A stretch of 64,000 nucleotides of DNA from Aureimonas ureilytica DSM 18598 = NBRC 106430 (GTDB lineage Bacteria; Pseudomonadota; Alphaproteobacteria; Rhizobiales; Rhizobiaceae): contig NZ_ARQE01000011.1 of NCBI RefSeq assembly GCF_000382705.1, positions 42,442-106,441 on the forward strand, given 5' to 3'. How positions within the stretch are numbered: the first letter of the stretch is position 1; each line of letters opens with the position of its first letter. The notes below the pieces were generated by a model. It was not told where the DNA came from. It saw only the letters and a list, made by a program, of their open reading frames with translations, and did not search any database. The position numbers were made by a program, and so were the translations under genes. Of the stretch, positions 1 to 8,110 are shown piece after piece.

Positions 1-603
1 CTGCGCGAGAATGGCAATCATGGCGAGGCCTTCGGAACGCTCGGCGGGGTGCCGGCGATTCTGGAAAAGAAGATCGGCTTCGAGCGGGAAATCTCGGTGA
101 TCGCCGCGCGCGGACAGGACGGCAGCTTCGCGGCCTACGATCCGGCCGAGAACGTCCACGGGCTCGGCATCCTGAAAAGCTCCACGATCCCCGCCTCGGT
201 CTCGCCCGAACAGATGGAGGAAGCGCGCGGCATCGCCAAGCGCATTCTCGACAAGCTGAACTATGTCGGCGTGATCGGCGTCGAGTTCTTCGTGGGGCGC
301 GACGGCGCGCTTCTCGTCAACGAGATCGCCCCGCGCGTCCACAATTCCGGCCATTGGACCGAAGCGGCCTGCACGATCTCTCAGTTCGAGCAGCACATTC
401 GCGCCGTGGCCGGCCTGCCGCTCGGCAGCCCGGCGCGCCACAGCGACGGCGTGATGGAGAATCTCATCGGCTCGGATGTCGAGCGCGTGCCCGCGCTTCT
501 CGCCGAGGCTGACGTGATGCTGACGCTCTACGGCAAGACGGACGCGCGTCCGGGCCGCAAAATGGGGCATTTCACGCGCGTTTCACCGCGTTCGGAGCGC
601 TGA
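1..603 (+). CDS. purK: 5-(carboxyamino)imidazole ribonucleotide synthase, 3' part
   Basis: The reading frame is open from base 1 to a TGA at 601-603, so about 200 C-terminal residues are visible and the start lies outside the window. PurK is an ATP-grasp enzyme that converts aminoimidazole ribonucleotide, ATP and bicarbonate to N5-CAIR in purine synthesis in the cytoplasm. The visible part carries the central and C-terminal ATP-grasp features: VGVIGVEFFV followed by NEIAPRVHNSGHWT at about visible residues 107-120, where Glu and Asn bind Mg-ATP. The ending GHFTRVSP is also typical of PurK. PurE is not visible and would be expected upstream. A terminator hairpin follows. Confidence 0.93.
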   Translation: MRENGNHGEAFGTLGGVPAILEKKIGFEREISVIAARGQDGSFAAYDPAENVHGLGILKSSTIPASVSPEQMEEARGIAKRILDKLNYVGVIGVEFFVGRDGALLVNEIAPRVHNSGHWTEAACTISQFEQHIRAVAGLPLGSPARHSDGVMENLIGSDVERVPALLAEADVMLTLYGKTDARPGRKMGHFTRVSPRSER

Positions 604-672
604 GAGCCCGCTTCGGTTGATGTCGCATGGTTGACAGAAACCGCGCCGACAGCTATCGAACCAACCAGGCAA

Positions 673-695
673 GCGCGCCCTCCGGGCGCGTTTTT
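673..695 (+). terminator. rho-independent terminator after purK
   Basis: The arms gcgcgccc and gggcgcg are separated by a short loop and followed by five T residues. The hairpin sits 70 bases after the purK stop and before rpmJ, so rpmJ probably has its own promoter. Confidence 0.75.
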
Positions 696-753
696 CATTG
701 TGCGGCAGAGCGGATTGATCCGATCGTCGCCATCCTCACCGACGGTCAAACCC

Positions 754-879
754 ATGAAGATCAAGAACTCGCTGAAGTCGCTCAAGGGCCGCCATCGCGC
801 CAACCGCCTGGTTCGTCGCAAGGGCCGCATCTACATCATCAACAAGCTGGCTCCGCGCTACAAGGCGCGTCAGGGCTGA
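754..879 (+). CDS. rpmJ: 50S ribosomal protein bL36, zinc-free form
   Basis: This 41-residue basic protein begins [20 protein letters not shown] and ends in RYKARQG, which matches the alphaproteobacterial bL36 that binds 23S rRNA in the large subunit. It has no cysteine, so it is the zinc-independent (C-minus, YkgO-like) type and not the CxxC zinc-ribbon type. An in-frame extension upstream to 631 exists but is not ribosomal protein sequence, so the ATG at 754 is chosen. It stands alone between two terminators, away from any ribosomal operon, as is usual for this form in the group. Confidence 0.95.
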   Translation: MKIKNSLKSLKGRHRANRLVRRKGRIYIINKLAPRYKARQG

Positions 880-885
880 CGAGAC

Positions 886-916
886 AAGGGCCGGCGCAAT
901 GCCGGCCTTTTCTTTT
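886..916 (+). terminator. rho-independent terminator after rpmJ
   Basis: The perfect inverted repeat aagggccggc / gccggccttt has a five-base loop and runs into a T-rich stretch. It starts seven bases after the rpmJ stop. Confidence 0.85.
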
Positions 917-970
917 GGGCGGTGCTTGGGTCCTTTCGGGTCGTGCCTGGTTCTTTTGGGCGATGCCTGG
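910..970. repeat. three tandem copies of a 20-21 bp unit
   Basis: Three adjacent copies lie at 910-930, 931-950 and 951-970. Copies 1 and 3 begin ttcttttgggcg and copy 2 is a diverged version beginning tcctttcggg; all three end in tgcttgg or tgcctgg. The array begins inside the T tract of the rpmJ terminator, so the T-rich end of the terminator appears to have been duplicated. No gene overlaps it. Confidence 0.7.
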
Positions 971-1092
971 CTGCGAGACGCGCCGCTTCGCCCGCATGAT
1001 GACGGTCTCACCGGGCGACACCTCTCCCCTCCGCCAGCGTCTTTCTTCCCCCGGATGATTGACGGCGCGCGGAGAGGGTCTACTCTCCTTCC

Positions 1093-1701
1093 ATGCGCAT
1101 CCTGACCCGCCTCGCTTTCGTGGCCGCTCTCCTGCCCGCCTCGGCGCTTGCCGAAGAGCCGGCAGCCGCGCCCTCTCCTTCTCCCGCGCCGGCCGCCGCC
1201 GCGCCCCTGCCCGGCGACCATGTCGGCCGGCTGGACGCGCTCTTCGCGCGGCTGAAAAAGGAAGCCGATCCGGCGCTCGCCTTGGTGATCGCAAACCAGA
1301 TCCAGGCGGAATGGCTGCAGAGCGGCAGCGCGACGACCGATCTCCTGATGCAGCGCGCCGCGCAGGCCGTGGCCAACAAGAGCACCGCCGCCGCGCTCGA
1401 TCTCCTGGATCAGGCGATCGTTTTGCAGCCGGACTTTCCCGAGGCCTGGAATCGGCGCGCCACCGTGCATTACGCCGAGGATCGCTACGGCCTCGCGATC
1501 GCCGACGTGGAGGAAACGCTGCGGCGCGAGCCCCGGCAGTTCGCCTCGCTCATGGGTCTCGCCGCCATGCAGGAGGAGTTCGGTCGGGACCGCCAGGCGC
1601 TCGCGACCTATCGCCGGGTTCTCGACATCTACCCCGCCCTCAAGGACGCGCAGGACGCCGTCCTGAAGCTCTCGGACGCCCTCGCCGGCGATCCCGCCTG
1701 A
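1093..1701 (+). CDS. exported TPR-repeat protein
   Basis: The 202-residue product has a signal peptide (hydrophobic residues 4-18, likely cut after ASALA) and then an Ala/Pro-rich linker to about residue 40. Residues about 95-190 form tetratricopeptide repeats, with the typical pattern AALDLLDQAIVLQPDFPEAW and a second unit with AIADVEETLRREP. TPR domains bind other proteins; here the likely site is the periplasm. The family is conserved beside pyk and rpmJ in related bacteria, but no specific partner can be named from the sequence. The gene ends about 150 bases before the convergent pyk stop. Confidence 0.8.
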   Translation: MRILTRLAFVAALLPASALAEEPAAAPSPSPAPAAAAPLPGDHVGRLDALFARLKKEADPALALVIANQIQAEWLQSGSATTDLLMQRAAQAVANKSTAAALDLLDQAIVLQPDFPEAWNRRATVHYAEDRYGLAIADVEETLRREPRQFASLMGLAAMQEEFGRDRQALATYRRVLDIYPALKDAQDAVLKLSDALAGDPA

Positions 1702-1800
1702 ACCCACGCTCTTCGACGCCGAGGCGCCTTTCTGACGATAGGGAGCGGGCCGCGCAGGGCGCGCCCCCTCCGCCTTTCGGCGTGACGGACAGCGGATACG

Positions 1801-1834
1801 AAAAAGGCCGCGGATAGCCGCGGCCTTTTCCATT
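1801..1834. terminator. terminator between convergent TPR gene and pyk
   Basis: The arms aaaaggccgcgg and ccgcggcctttt enclose a short loop. The stem has A residues on one side and T residues on the other, so it can work in both directions between the two converging genes. Confidence 0.8.
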
Positions 1835-1854
1835 TCTCGTTGACCCTACGATCC

Positions 1855-3291
1855 TCAGGCGGCGTGAACGCCGTCCGAGCCGATCGTCGCGATGCGGATC
1901 ATGTTGGTGGCGCCGGGCGTGCCGAGCGGGACGCCGGCGGTGACGATGATGCGCTCGCCGGGCTGGGCGAAGCCGTGCTCCACCGCAAGGCGGCAGGCCT
2001 TGTCCACCATGTCTTCCATGTCCTTGGCGTCTTCCGAGATGACGCAGTGCAGACCCCAGCCGAGGCTGAGGCGGCGCACCGTGCTTTCGATCGGCGACAG
2101 GGGCAGGATCGGGATCTGCGGCCGCTCGCGCGCCATGCGCAGGCCGGACGCTCCGGAGCCCGTATAGGTCACGATCGCCGCCACCTTCAGCGTCTCGGCG
2201 ATCTGACGCGCGGCGAGCGACACGGCGTCGGCGCCCGTCGCCTCGGCCGAGGGGCGCTGGGCGAAGATGATGCCGGGATAAAGCGAGTCCTTCTCCACCT
2301 CGATCGCGATGCGATCCATCGTGGCGACGGCCTCGACCGGATACTGGCCGGCGGCCGATTCGGCCGAAAGCATGACGGCGTCCGCGCCCTCGAACACGGC
2401 GATCGAGACGTCGGACACTTCGGCGCGGGTCGGCACCGGCGCGGTGATCATGGATTCCAGCATCTGGGTCGCGACGACGACCGGCTTGCCGGCGCGGCGG
2501 GCGGCGCGGGTAATGCGCTTCTGGATGCCCGGAACCTGCTCCAGCGGCATCTCGACGCCGAGATCGCCGCGCGCCACCATGATGGCGTCGGACATCTCGA
2601 TGATCTCGTCCAGCCGCTCGACGGCCTGCGGCTTCTCGATCTTCGACAGAAGGCCGGCGCGCCCGCGCGCCAGCTTGCGCGCCTCGGCCAGATCCTCGGG
2701 ACGTTGGATGAAGGACAGGGCGAGCCAGTCGACATTCTCGGCGAGCACGGCCTCGAGGTCGCGGCGGTCCTTCTCGGTCAGCGCGCCGGACGTCAGGAGC
2801 GTGTCGGGCAGGCTGACGCCCTTCTTGTCGGAAATGCGCGTGCCGGCGACGACGAGGCAGCGGATCGAGCGCCCGTCGCATTCCAGCGCCACGAGATGGA
2901 GGCGACCGTCGTCGATCAGCAGGCGATGACCGGGGCGCACCGCTTCCAGGATCTCGGGATGGGGAAGATGGACGCGGGTCGCGTCGCCCGGCTCGGGATT
3001 GTCGTCCAGCGTGATCTTGTCGCCGGGCTGGAGGTCGACCTTGCCCTCCTTGAACTTGCCGACGCGCAGCTTCGGCCCCTGAAGATCGGCCAGGATGCCG
3101 ATCGGGCGCCCCACGGCCGCCTCGACATTGCGAATGCGCCGCACGAGCTCGCGCATCGCGTCATGCTCGGTGTGGCTCATGTTGATGCGGAACACGTCGG
3201 CGCCCGCGTCGAAAAGCTTGCGGATCATCGCCTCTTCGGAAGAGGCCGGTCCGAGCGTCGCGAGAATCTTGACCCGTCGGTTGCGTTTCAT
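1855..3291 (-). CDS. pyk: pyruvate kinase
   Basis: This 478-residue enzyme transfers phosphate from phosphoenolpyruvate to ADP in the last step of glycolysis. The N-terminus KRNRRVKILATLGPAS, the INMSHTEHD segment, the SKIEKPQAV segment with its catalytic Lys, the MVARGDLGVE metal-binding motif and KPVVVATQMLESM are all present in order, followed by the usual C-terminal domain. Length is normal for the family. Its ATG (3291) overlaps the TGA of the DUF1036 gene upstream as ATGA, so the two are translationally coupled and co-transcribed on the minus strand. Confidence 0.97.
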   Translation of the reverse strand: MKRNRRVKILATLGPASSEEAMIRKLFDAGADVFRINMSHTEHDAMRELVRRIRNVEAAVGRPIGILADLQGPKLRVGKFKEGKVDLQPGDKITLDDNPEPGDATRVHLPHPEILEAVRPGHRLLIDDGRLHLVALECDGRSIRCLVVAGTRISDKKGVSLPDTLLTSGALTEKDRRDLEAVLAENVDWLALSFIQRPEDLAEARKLARGRAGLLSKIEKPQAVERLDEIIEMSDAIMVARGDLGVEMPLEQVPGIQKRITRAARRAGKPVVVATQMLESMITAPVPTRAEVSDVSIAVFEGADAVMLSAESAAGQYPVEAVATMDRIAIEVEKDSLYPGIIFAQRPSAEATGADAVSLAARQIAETLKVAAIVTYTGSGASGLRMARERPQIPILPLSPIESTVRRLSLGWGLHCVISEDAKDMEDMVDKACRLAVEHGFAQPGERIIVTAGVPLGTPGATNMIRIATIGSDGVHAA

Positions 3292-3758
3292 GGCTTAGGC
3301 GTCTCCACGCGAGGCGATTCGGTGAGCTGAACCATCCAGCTTCCTTGTCCGCCGGTGTCATACTCCCGGAACCCCATCTTCTGGAACCCGCGAGCGAAGC
3401 AATCCTTGACCCCGACGATGCGGAACTCGTTCTCCGCGATGCACATGTCGACGGGGCCGGCCCAACGGCCGAGGCCTTCGGCATCCTCGGCATAGAGATA
3501 GTAGTAGCGCGAGTGCAGCTCGCCCTCGACGACCGAGCGGCAGGTCGTGGCGGGAATGCGCCACCATCCCTCGCTGACCCAGCCTTCCGCCGTGCGCTGG
3601 CCGACGGCGACGCCGACCAGCGTCTGCGTGCCGTTGCAGACGCGAAAATCCGCGCGGGCGGGACGCGACAGCGCCGGGGCGCCAAGAAGCGAGGCGCCGA
3701 AGGCAAGACACAGGGCGGCAACTGGAGCACGCAGCCCCCTGAGCGAACGGAACGGCAT
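3288..3758 (-). CDS. DUF1036 exported protein
   Basis: The 156-residue protein starts at the ATG ending at 3758, which is preceded by an AGGAT ribosome-binding site. A longer frame to 3863 adds 35 residues upstream of the signal peptide and is rejected. The signal peptide ends near ARA-DFRVCN. The mature part has the DUF1036 pattern FRVCN, GWWRI, YYLYAEDAEG and CFARGFQKMGF with several cysteines, suggesting a disulfide-bonded periplasmic domain. Its function is unknown. It is coupled by ATGA overlap to pyk, an arrangement worth noting because pyk is cytoplasmic. Confidence 0.85.
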   Translation of the reverse strand: MPFRSLRGLRAPVAALCLAFGASLLGAPALSRPARADFRVCNGTQTLVGVAVGQRTAEGWVSEGWWRIPATTCRSVVEGELHSRYYYLYAEDAEGLGRWAGPVDMCIAENEFRIVGVKDCFARGFQKMGFREYDTGGQGSWMVQLTESPRVETPKP

Positions 3759-3964
3759 GGGCGATCCTTGCGCGAGGTAAGGGTTCGAACGGTCCGCACT
3801 GGAATAAGCGATCGAACCCGCAACGCAAGAGCCGCGTCGGCCAAGGCCGATCACGTTCGTCACCCGCCCTGCGTCGGCCTTGCGGCGGGCGGGCGCCGGG
3901 GCGATATCCGGACCGACGCAACCGGCACGGCGATCTGCCTTGCCACCGACCGGGAATCCAGCCC

Positions 3965-4270
3965 ATGAGCCTGACGCGCGAACAGGAAATCGAGATCGAG
4001 GCCGCCGTCTTCCGTCGCCTGCGCGACCATCTGCGCGAGCGGGGCGACGTTCAGAACATCGACCTGATGAACCTCGCGGGCTTTTGCCGCAACTGCCTCG
4101 CCAACTGGTATCGAGACGCGGCCGAAGCCGGGGGAACCGCGATGACCAAGGAGGATGCGCGCGAGATCGTCTACGGCATGCCCTATGACGAATGGCGGGC
4201 GCAGAACCAGCGCGAGGCCTCGGGCGAGCAGCTGGCCACCTTCGAGCGGAACCGCCCGGGCGAACATTGA
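3965..4270 (+). CDS. DUF1244 family protein
   Basis: This 101-residue cytoplasmic protein begins MSLTREQEIEIEAAVFRRL and carries the family signature NLAGFCRNCLANWYRDAA at about residues 36-54, with CxxC. The family is widespread in Proteobacteria, small and mostly helical; its biochemical role is not established. No signal peptide or membrane segment is seen. A long inverted repeat follows six bases after the stop. Confidence 0.88.
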   Translation: MSLTREQEIEIEAAVFRRLRDHLRERGDVQNIDLMNLAGFCRNCLANWYRDAAEAGGTAMTKEDAREIVYGMPYDEWRAQNQREASGEQLATFERNRPGEH

Positions 4271-4275
4271 TCAGG

Positions 4276-4322
4276 CGATCCCTCGCCGCCCTCCCCTTTC
4301 CGGCGCGGGTGGCGAGGGATCG
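4276..4322 (+). terminator. strong stem after the DUF1244 gene, probable terminator
   Basis: The arms cgatccctcgcc (4276-4287) and ggcgagggatcg (4311-4322) are a perfect 12-bp inverted repeat with a 23-base GC-rich loop. No T tract follows, so intrinsic termination is uncertain; it may protect the 3' end of the message. Confidence 0.5.
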
Positions 4323-4438
4323 ACCGGGCGGGCGCGAAGCCTTGGCAATCGTCCGTTAACCATTCCACGTCATCGAAGAGAGCAGGAAAACGCGGCCGGC
4401 TCGTCCGGCGCCTTTGTCGTTCTTGAGAAGAGGCTCCC

Positions 4439-4696
4439 ATGTCGAACGCCACCGATGATGTCGCCCAGGACCAGCTCCGATCCTTCGTGGAGCGGATCGA
4501 ACGCCTGGAAGAAGAGAAGAAGACGATCAGCGACGACATCAAGGATGTCTATGCCGAGGCCAAGGGCAACGGCTTCGACACCAAGGTGCTGCGCAAGGTG
4601 ATCTCGCTGCGCAAGCAGGACGCACAGGAGCGGCAGGAGCAGGAGGCGATCCTCGACCTCTACCTCCAGGCCCTCGGCATGGCCGCCAGCGCCTGA
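4439..4696 (+). CDS. gapR: GapR-family (DUF2312, UPF0335) DNA-binding protein
   Basis: The 85-residue product has the family core [18 protein letters not shown], then [19 protein letters not shown] and [11 protein letters not shown]. The N-terminal half is a coiled coil. In Caulobacter GapR is an essential nucleoid protein that clamps overtwisted DNA ahead of moving polymerases and stimulates topoisomerases; assignment here is by family resemblance. A GAAGAGG ribosome-binding site lies just upstream of the ATG. The gene stands alone, with a hairpin after the stop. Confidence 0.9.
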   Translation: MSNATDDVAQDQLRSFVERIERLEEEKKTISDDIKDVYAEAKGNGFDTKVLRKVISLRKQDAQERQEQEAILDLYLQALGMAASA

Positions 4697-4708
4697 CGCG
4701 GCCGATCC

Positions 4709-4740
4709 GCCTGTCCCCGGCTCTGCGGCCGGGGACAGGC
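4709..4740 (+). terminator. stem-loop after gapR
   Basis: The arms gcctgtccccgg and ccggggacaggc form a perfect 12-bp stem 13 bases after the gapR stop. No T tract follows, so it may be an mRNA-end stabiliser and not a full terminator. Confidence 0.55.
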
Positions 4741-4854
4741 AAGGCTGGACTTCACAGGCATGGAATACGAAAGGAGCGTCGCCCGGGAGGCGATCGCTCC
4801 CGCGCGGCCGTTCGGGTGCCACAAGGGCAAGCGAGCCGGGCTTGCGCCTTACCC

Positions 4855-4888
4855 GTAAAATGCGAAAGGGCGCGACCGGGGTCGCGCC
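4855..4888 (-). terminator. terminator downstream of mucR
   Basis: Read on the minus strand, the arms ggcgcgacc and ggtcgcgcc are followed by ctttcgcatttta. It begins about 25 bases after the mucR stop. Confidence 0.65.
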
Positions 4889-4913
4889 GCCTTCGAAGGA
4901 TGCCAGGGTGTAT

Positions 4914-5342
4914 TCAGCCGCGCGCGCGGCGGCGGGTGTAGCCAAGGCCCATCTGCTTGGCGAGGCGCGAGCGGGCGGCCGCATAGTTCGGCGCGACCAT
5001 CGGATAGTCGGACGGAAGGTCCCACTTCTCGCGATAGTCCTCGGGCGACATATTATAGTGCGTCATCAAGTGGCGCTTCAGCGACTTGAACTTCTTCCCG
5101 TCCTCGAGACAGACGATATAGTCGTCCGTCACCGATCGCTTCACCGACACGGCCGGCTTGGGCTTCTCGGCCTGCGGCGCGGGGGGCTCGACGCCCGCCT
5201 GGCTGAGCGCGGAATGAACGTCCAGGATCAGGCTCGGCAGGTCGCTGACCGGCAAGGAATTCTTGCTGACATAGGCTGCCACCACCTCGGCGGTCAGTTC
5301 CATCAACATGTCGGAGTTCTGGACTCCGTCGATCTCGCTCAT
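4914..5342 (-). CDS. mucR: MucR/Ros-family zinc-finger transcriptional regulator
   Basis: The 142-residue protein starting [11 protein letters not shown] is preferred over a start nine codons upstream because it matches family N-termini. The N-terminal half mediates oligomerisation in this family. The C-terminal half has the Ros/MucR zinc-finger core [20 protein letters not shown], then [19 protein letters not shown]. The second zinc-ligand position is Asp (CxxD), as is normal in MucR proteins. MucR homologues act as H-NS-like silencers that bind AT-rich DNA and control exopolysaccharide, motility and symbiosis or virulence genes. The long AT-richer region upstream would suit autoregulation. 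Confidence 0.93.
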   Translation of the reverse strand: MSEIDGVQNSDMLMELTAEVVAAYVSKNSLPVSDLPSLILDVHSALSQAGVEPPAPQAEKPKPAVSVKRSVTDDYIVCLEDGKKFKSLKRHLMTHYNMSPEDYREKWDLPSDYPMVAPNYAAARSRLAKQMGLGYTRRRARG

Positions 5343-6000
5343 CGTTTCAACCTGTCTAGAGACAACCATTCACGCCTGGAACAAGCCGCGAACACAACGA
5401 ATTTAGAACCATTCCAAACAGCAAAAGCCAAGAAACGGTGAAGGGTTCCCAGTACGGAAAGTCCGCCTGTCCGGAAGCAGACTCAATCACTATGCCGGAT
5501 CGCCAGAAAGCAGCCGGTTGGTATTCTGTGAATCCAGTTGCCATGTCAACTGCCACGATGCAACGGGAAACAAGGTGCCGGCTTTCGCGTCAATAGGATG
5601 CCGAACTTGCCAACACAACCAGCCGGTTTAGACGATAACCGTTAGGCCTCCAAACTTCATTTCAATTGCAGCGCAATATGTAAAGCGGAGGAAATTAGGC
5701 AAGTCCAACTCTTGCAGACCGTTTCCGCATGTCGGCGCAATATCGGGCAAATACACGTGTTAGCCGCGCTTCTCCGACAATTGAACCTCCCGAAATAGCG
5801 CAACGAGACTGCGAAAAGGCGGACTTCGACACAGTGAGGAGTTGTGCCCGGCGAGGGGCCACGTCGTCTGAAAAGAGGCGATAGGCCCCGTCTGGAGCGC
5901 CGCACTCTGACACCGGCAACCTGTCAGGCTGTTGTGTTCGCTTGGTGTCACCGGGTGCACCCTGTGCACAATGAGACGGAATGCCGCATGTTTTTCGTCA
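5343..6000. other. long non-coding region upstream of mucR
   Basis: About 650 bases contain no convincing gene on either strand. Short frames here lack ribosome-binding sites and have the wrong codon character. The part nearest mucR (5343-5800) is clearly richer in A and T than the rest of the window, which fits a regulatory region bound by MucR itself. At 5955-5969 two GTGCAC palindromes are separated by three bases. I see no tRNA-like or known riboswitch structure. Confidence 0.6.
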
Positions 6001-6039
6001 TGGAGAAAAAAAAAGGGCGCCCGGAGGGGCGCCCTTTCG
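6001..6039 (-). terminator. terminator downstream of the M15 peptidase gene
   Basis: On the minus strand the stem aaagggcgcc / ggcgcccttt is followed by an uninterrupted run of T residues (nine A residues on the plus strand at 6006-6014). It is a textbook intrinsic terminator 36 bases after the stop. Confidence 0.9.
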
Positions 6040-6074
6040 CGTTCGGTGAATGATGGGAGCCATCCCCGTTGGAG

Positions 6075-7925
6075 TCAGTCGAACTTGTGCACCGGCAGGA
6101 AGTTGACGGCCTTGCCTTCGAAATGCTGCGGGCCGGCGGGCGAGCCACCCTTGCGGGAGAACCCACGCGAGAACACCGCATTCGGGACATTGCTGATCAG
6201 CGTGTCGGCCACGGGCCGGGCCAGCTTCTCTTCGATTGCCCGGCGTTCGGGGCTGGTGATCAGGGAGGCGATGGCGATGCGCTTGGCGATCTGATCGGGA
6301 CTGGCGCGGCGCACAGTGGTTTCCGCCTGGGGCTCGGCATCGCCGACCACGCGTCCGCCCCGCGCCGTCTGCGCAGCGCTCTTGCCCTTGGCCTTGGCGG
6401 ACGCGACGGCCCCGGCGATGGGAGAGCGCTGCGGCGCGGCCGTCGGCTCCAGCGATGCGACCTGAAGGGTGGGCGCGGCCTCGGCGGGTCGGGCCAGCGC
6501 CTGGGCGATCGTCGATTGCGGCCGGGCGGAGGGCGTCACGACATGCTGGGCGACGGTCGTGACCGGAGCCTGCGGGACCTCGGCGGGCGAGGCGCTCGGC
6601 GGCACCGCGGGCATGGCGGCGGCGATGATCGCTTCCGGGGTCAGGCCCTTCTCGGCTTCCGCGACGATGCTTTCCTGCGAGGGGAGCGCCGGCTTGTCGC
6701 CTCTCAGGACGGCCTCGAAGGGCGGGCGCTCACGCGGCATGGGAACGGCATAGGCGAGCTGACCGGGCGCGGCGGGAGGCGGCTCGGCCTCTTCGAGCGC
6801 CGCGACCAGCGTCTCATCGAGCGCCTTGGCGGCGGCCGGTCGAGCGGGCGCGCTGGAGGGAAGAGGAACGCGCGCGGGCGAAAGCGCGGCGACCTCGACC
6901 TCCGCCGCCTCGTCCTCGCGGCGAACCGGCGCAACGGGAATGGCGGCGGGCGGCGTGGAGCGGCGGGGCGTGGAACTGTCGAACATGTCGCGCTCGGCCA
7001 TCGCCACGCCGGCCGGCAGGGCGGCGGGGGGAGCGGGGCGGCTCGGGCGCATGGTGGCGACCTGAACCTCGGGCTCGGGCGTCGGCGCGGCGCGGGCCGG
7101 CGCCGGAGCGCGGGCCGGCTTGTCCACCGGCGCGGCCTTGGCCTCGGCCTCGTCCTCGGCCTCCTCGTTGCCGCCGCCGAACAGCATGGCGAGCAGCGAG
7201 CGGCCACCGCCCGAGCGCGAGGACGCGATCTGGATGTCGTTGGAACCCTTGCGCTTGTTGTAGGAGGCGAGCGCCGTCTCGTAGCCCGGCAGCGGCTTGC
7301 CGTCGGCGGGAAGATGGATCGTGTTGCCTTTCGGGAAGACGGACGCCAGTTCCTGACGGCTCATGCGCGGCCAGTAGCGGCCCTTGCCGGTGTCGTAATG
7401 GACGAAGGGCGAGCCGGAGCGCGGATAATAGCCGACGCCGCCGATCTGCATGCGAAGGCCGATGTCGCGCAGCTTCTTCAGGGGCACGTCGGGCAGATAC
7501 CAGTCCACCGCCTTGCCGGCCATGTGCAGGCTGCTGCCGGCGACGCCCGAGGAGCGCGAGCGCAGCATGGCGTTGGTGCCGGGCGAGCGATAGCCGCCGA
7601 TGATGTGGATGTAGGAGCGCGAGCCGGACTGGCGATAAGCCTCCCAGAGCACGTCCAGAAGGTTCGGGTCCATGTTGGTGGGCTTGTTCTCGCGCCAGTC
7701 GCGCAGCGCCCAATTGGCCTTCTTGAGGCCGTCGGGAAGGAACTTGCCGTCCCGCTTATAGGTGATTTCCGTCTTCTCTTTGAGATGGACGTGGTAGATT
7801 TTCAGCGTCCGCGTTTCGGCGCGCGCCGCTTCCGCTCCCGCCGAGGTCATCGCCACCAGGCCGACCAGGAAGATCGCGGCTCGCTGCAAGGCGCGTCGCG
7901 ATACGCATTCGGTCCATCCGAACAT
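6075..7925 (-). CDS. DUF882 / YcbK-like M15 peptidase with long Pro/Ala-rich tail
   Basis: The 616-residue protein has a signal peptide (hydrophobic residues 17-30, cut near ARA-ETRTL). Residues 40-200 form the peptidase M15A/YcbK domain: IIGGYRSPGTN, then SSLHMAGKAVDW with His134 and Asp141, and FVHYDTGKGRYW with His176, the expected zinc ligands. Such enzymes cut or bind peptidoglycan peptides in the periplasm. From about residue 230 to 600 the chain is low-complexity and rich in Ala, Pro, Glu and Arg, about 370 residues, and probably disordered; most YcbK proteins are under 200 residues long. The terminal segment FSRKGGSPAGPQHFEGKAVN looks ordered again. Confidence 0.85.
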   Translation of the reverse strand: MFGWTECVSRRALQRAAIFLVGLVAMTSAGAEAARAETRTLKIYHVHLKEKTEITYKRDGKFLPDGLKKANWALRDWRENKPTNMDPNLLDVLWEAYRQSGSRSYIHIIGGYRSPGTNAMLRSRSSGVAGSSLHMAGKAVDWYLPDVPLKKLRDIGLRMQIGGVGYYPRSGSPFVHYDTGKGRYWPRMSRQELASVFPKGNTIHLPADGKPLPGYETALASYNKRKGSNDIQIASSRSGGGRSLLAMLFGGGNEEAEDEAEAKAAPVDKPARAPAPARAAPTPEPEVQVATMRPSRPAPPAALPAGVAMAERDMFDSSTPRRSTPPAAIPVAPVRREDEAAEVEVAALSPARVPLPSSAPARPAAAKALDETLVAALEEAEPPPAAPGQLAYAVPMPRERPPFEAVLRGDKPALPSQESIVAEAEKGLTPEAIIAAAMPAVPPSASPAEVPQAPVTTVAQHVVTPSARPQSTIAQALARPAEAAPTLQVASLEPTAAPQRSPIAGAVASAKAKGKSAAQTARGGRVVGDAEPQAETTVRRASPDQIAKRIAIASLITSPERRAIEEKLARPVADTLISNVPNAVFSRGFSRKGGSPAGPQHFEGKAVNFLPVHKFD

Positions 7926-8110
7926 GCGGACAAATTCCCCCGGTGTGTGTGTCGACGCTCCTGCTGCGGACCGCGACCTGTCCCCCGACCGGGCAACAGA
8001 TCACAGCGGACTGCGGCATGAAAATGACACCTCTCCAATTTCTCGCCCAGTACACAAGAAACTGGTTAACGACCAGTAAAAATTCTGCCTTGCCCCGGCG
8101 CGGCCGGGCC

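Noticed and set aside
4760..4858. A 32-codon frame after gapR on the plus strand
   Set aside because: No convincing start signal, and it lies between hairpins in non-coding sequence.
6069..8021. A 650-residue plus-strand frame opposite the M15 peptidase gene
   Set aside because: It is Arg/Gly-rich antisense translation of a GC-rich gene, without motifs or a ribosome-binding site. The minus-strand gene has a signal peptide and intact catalytic residues.
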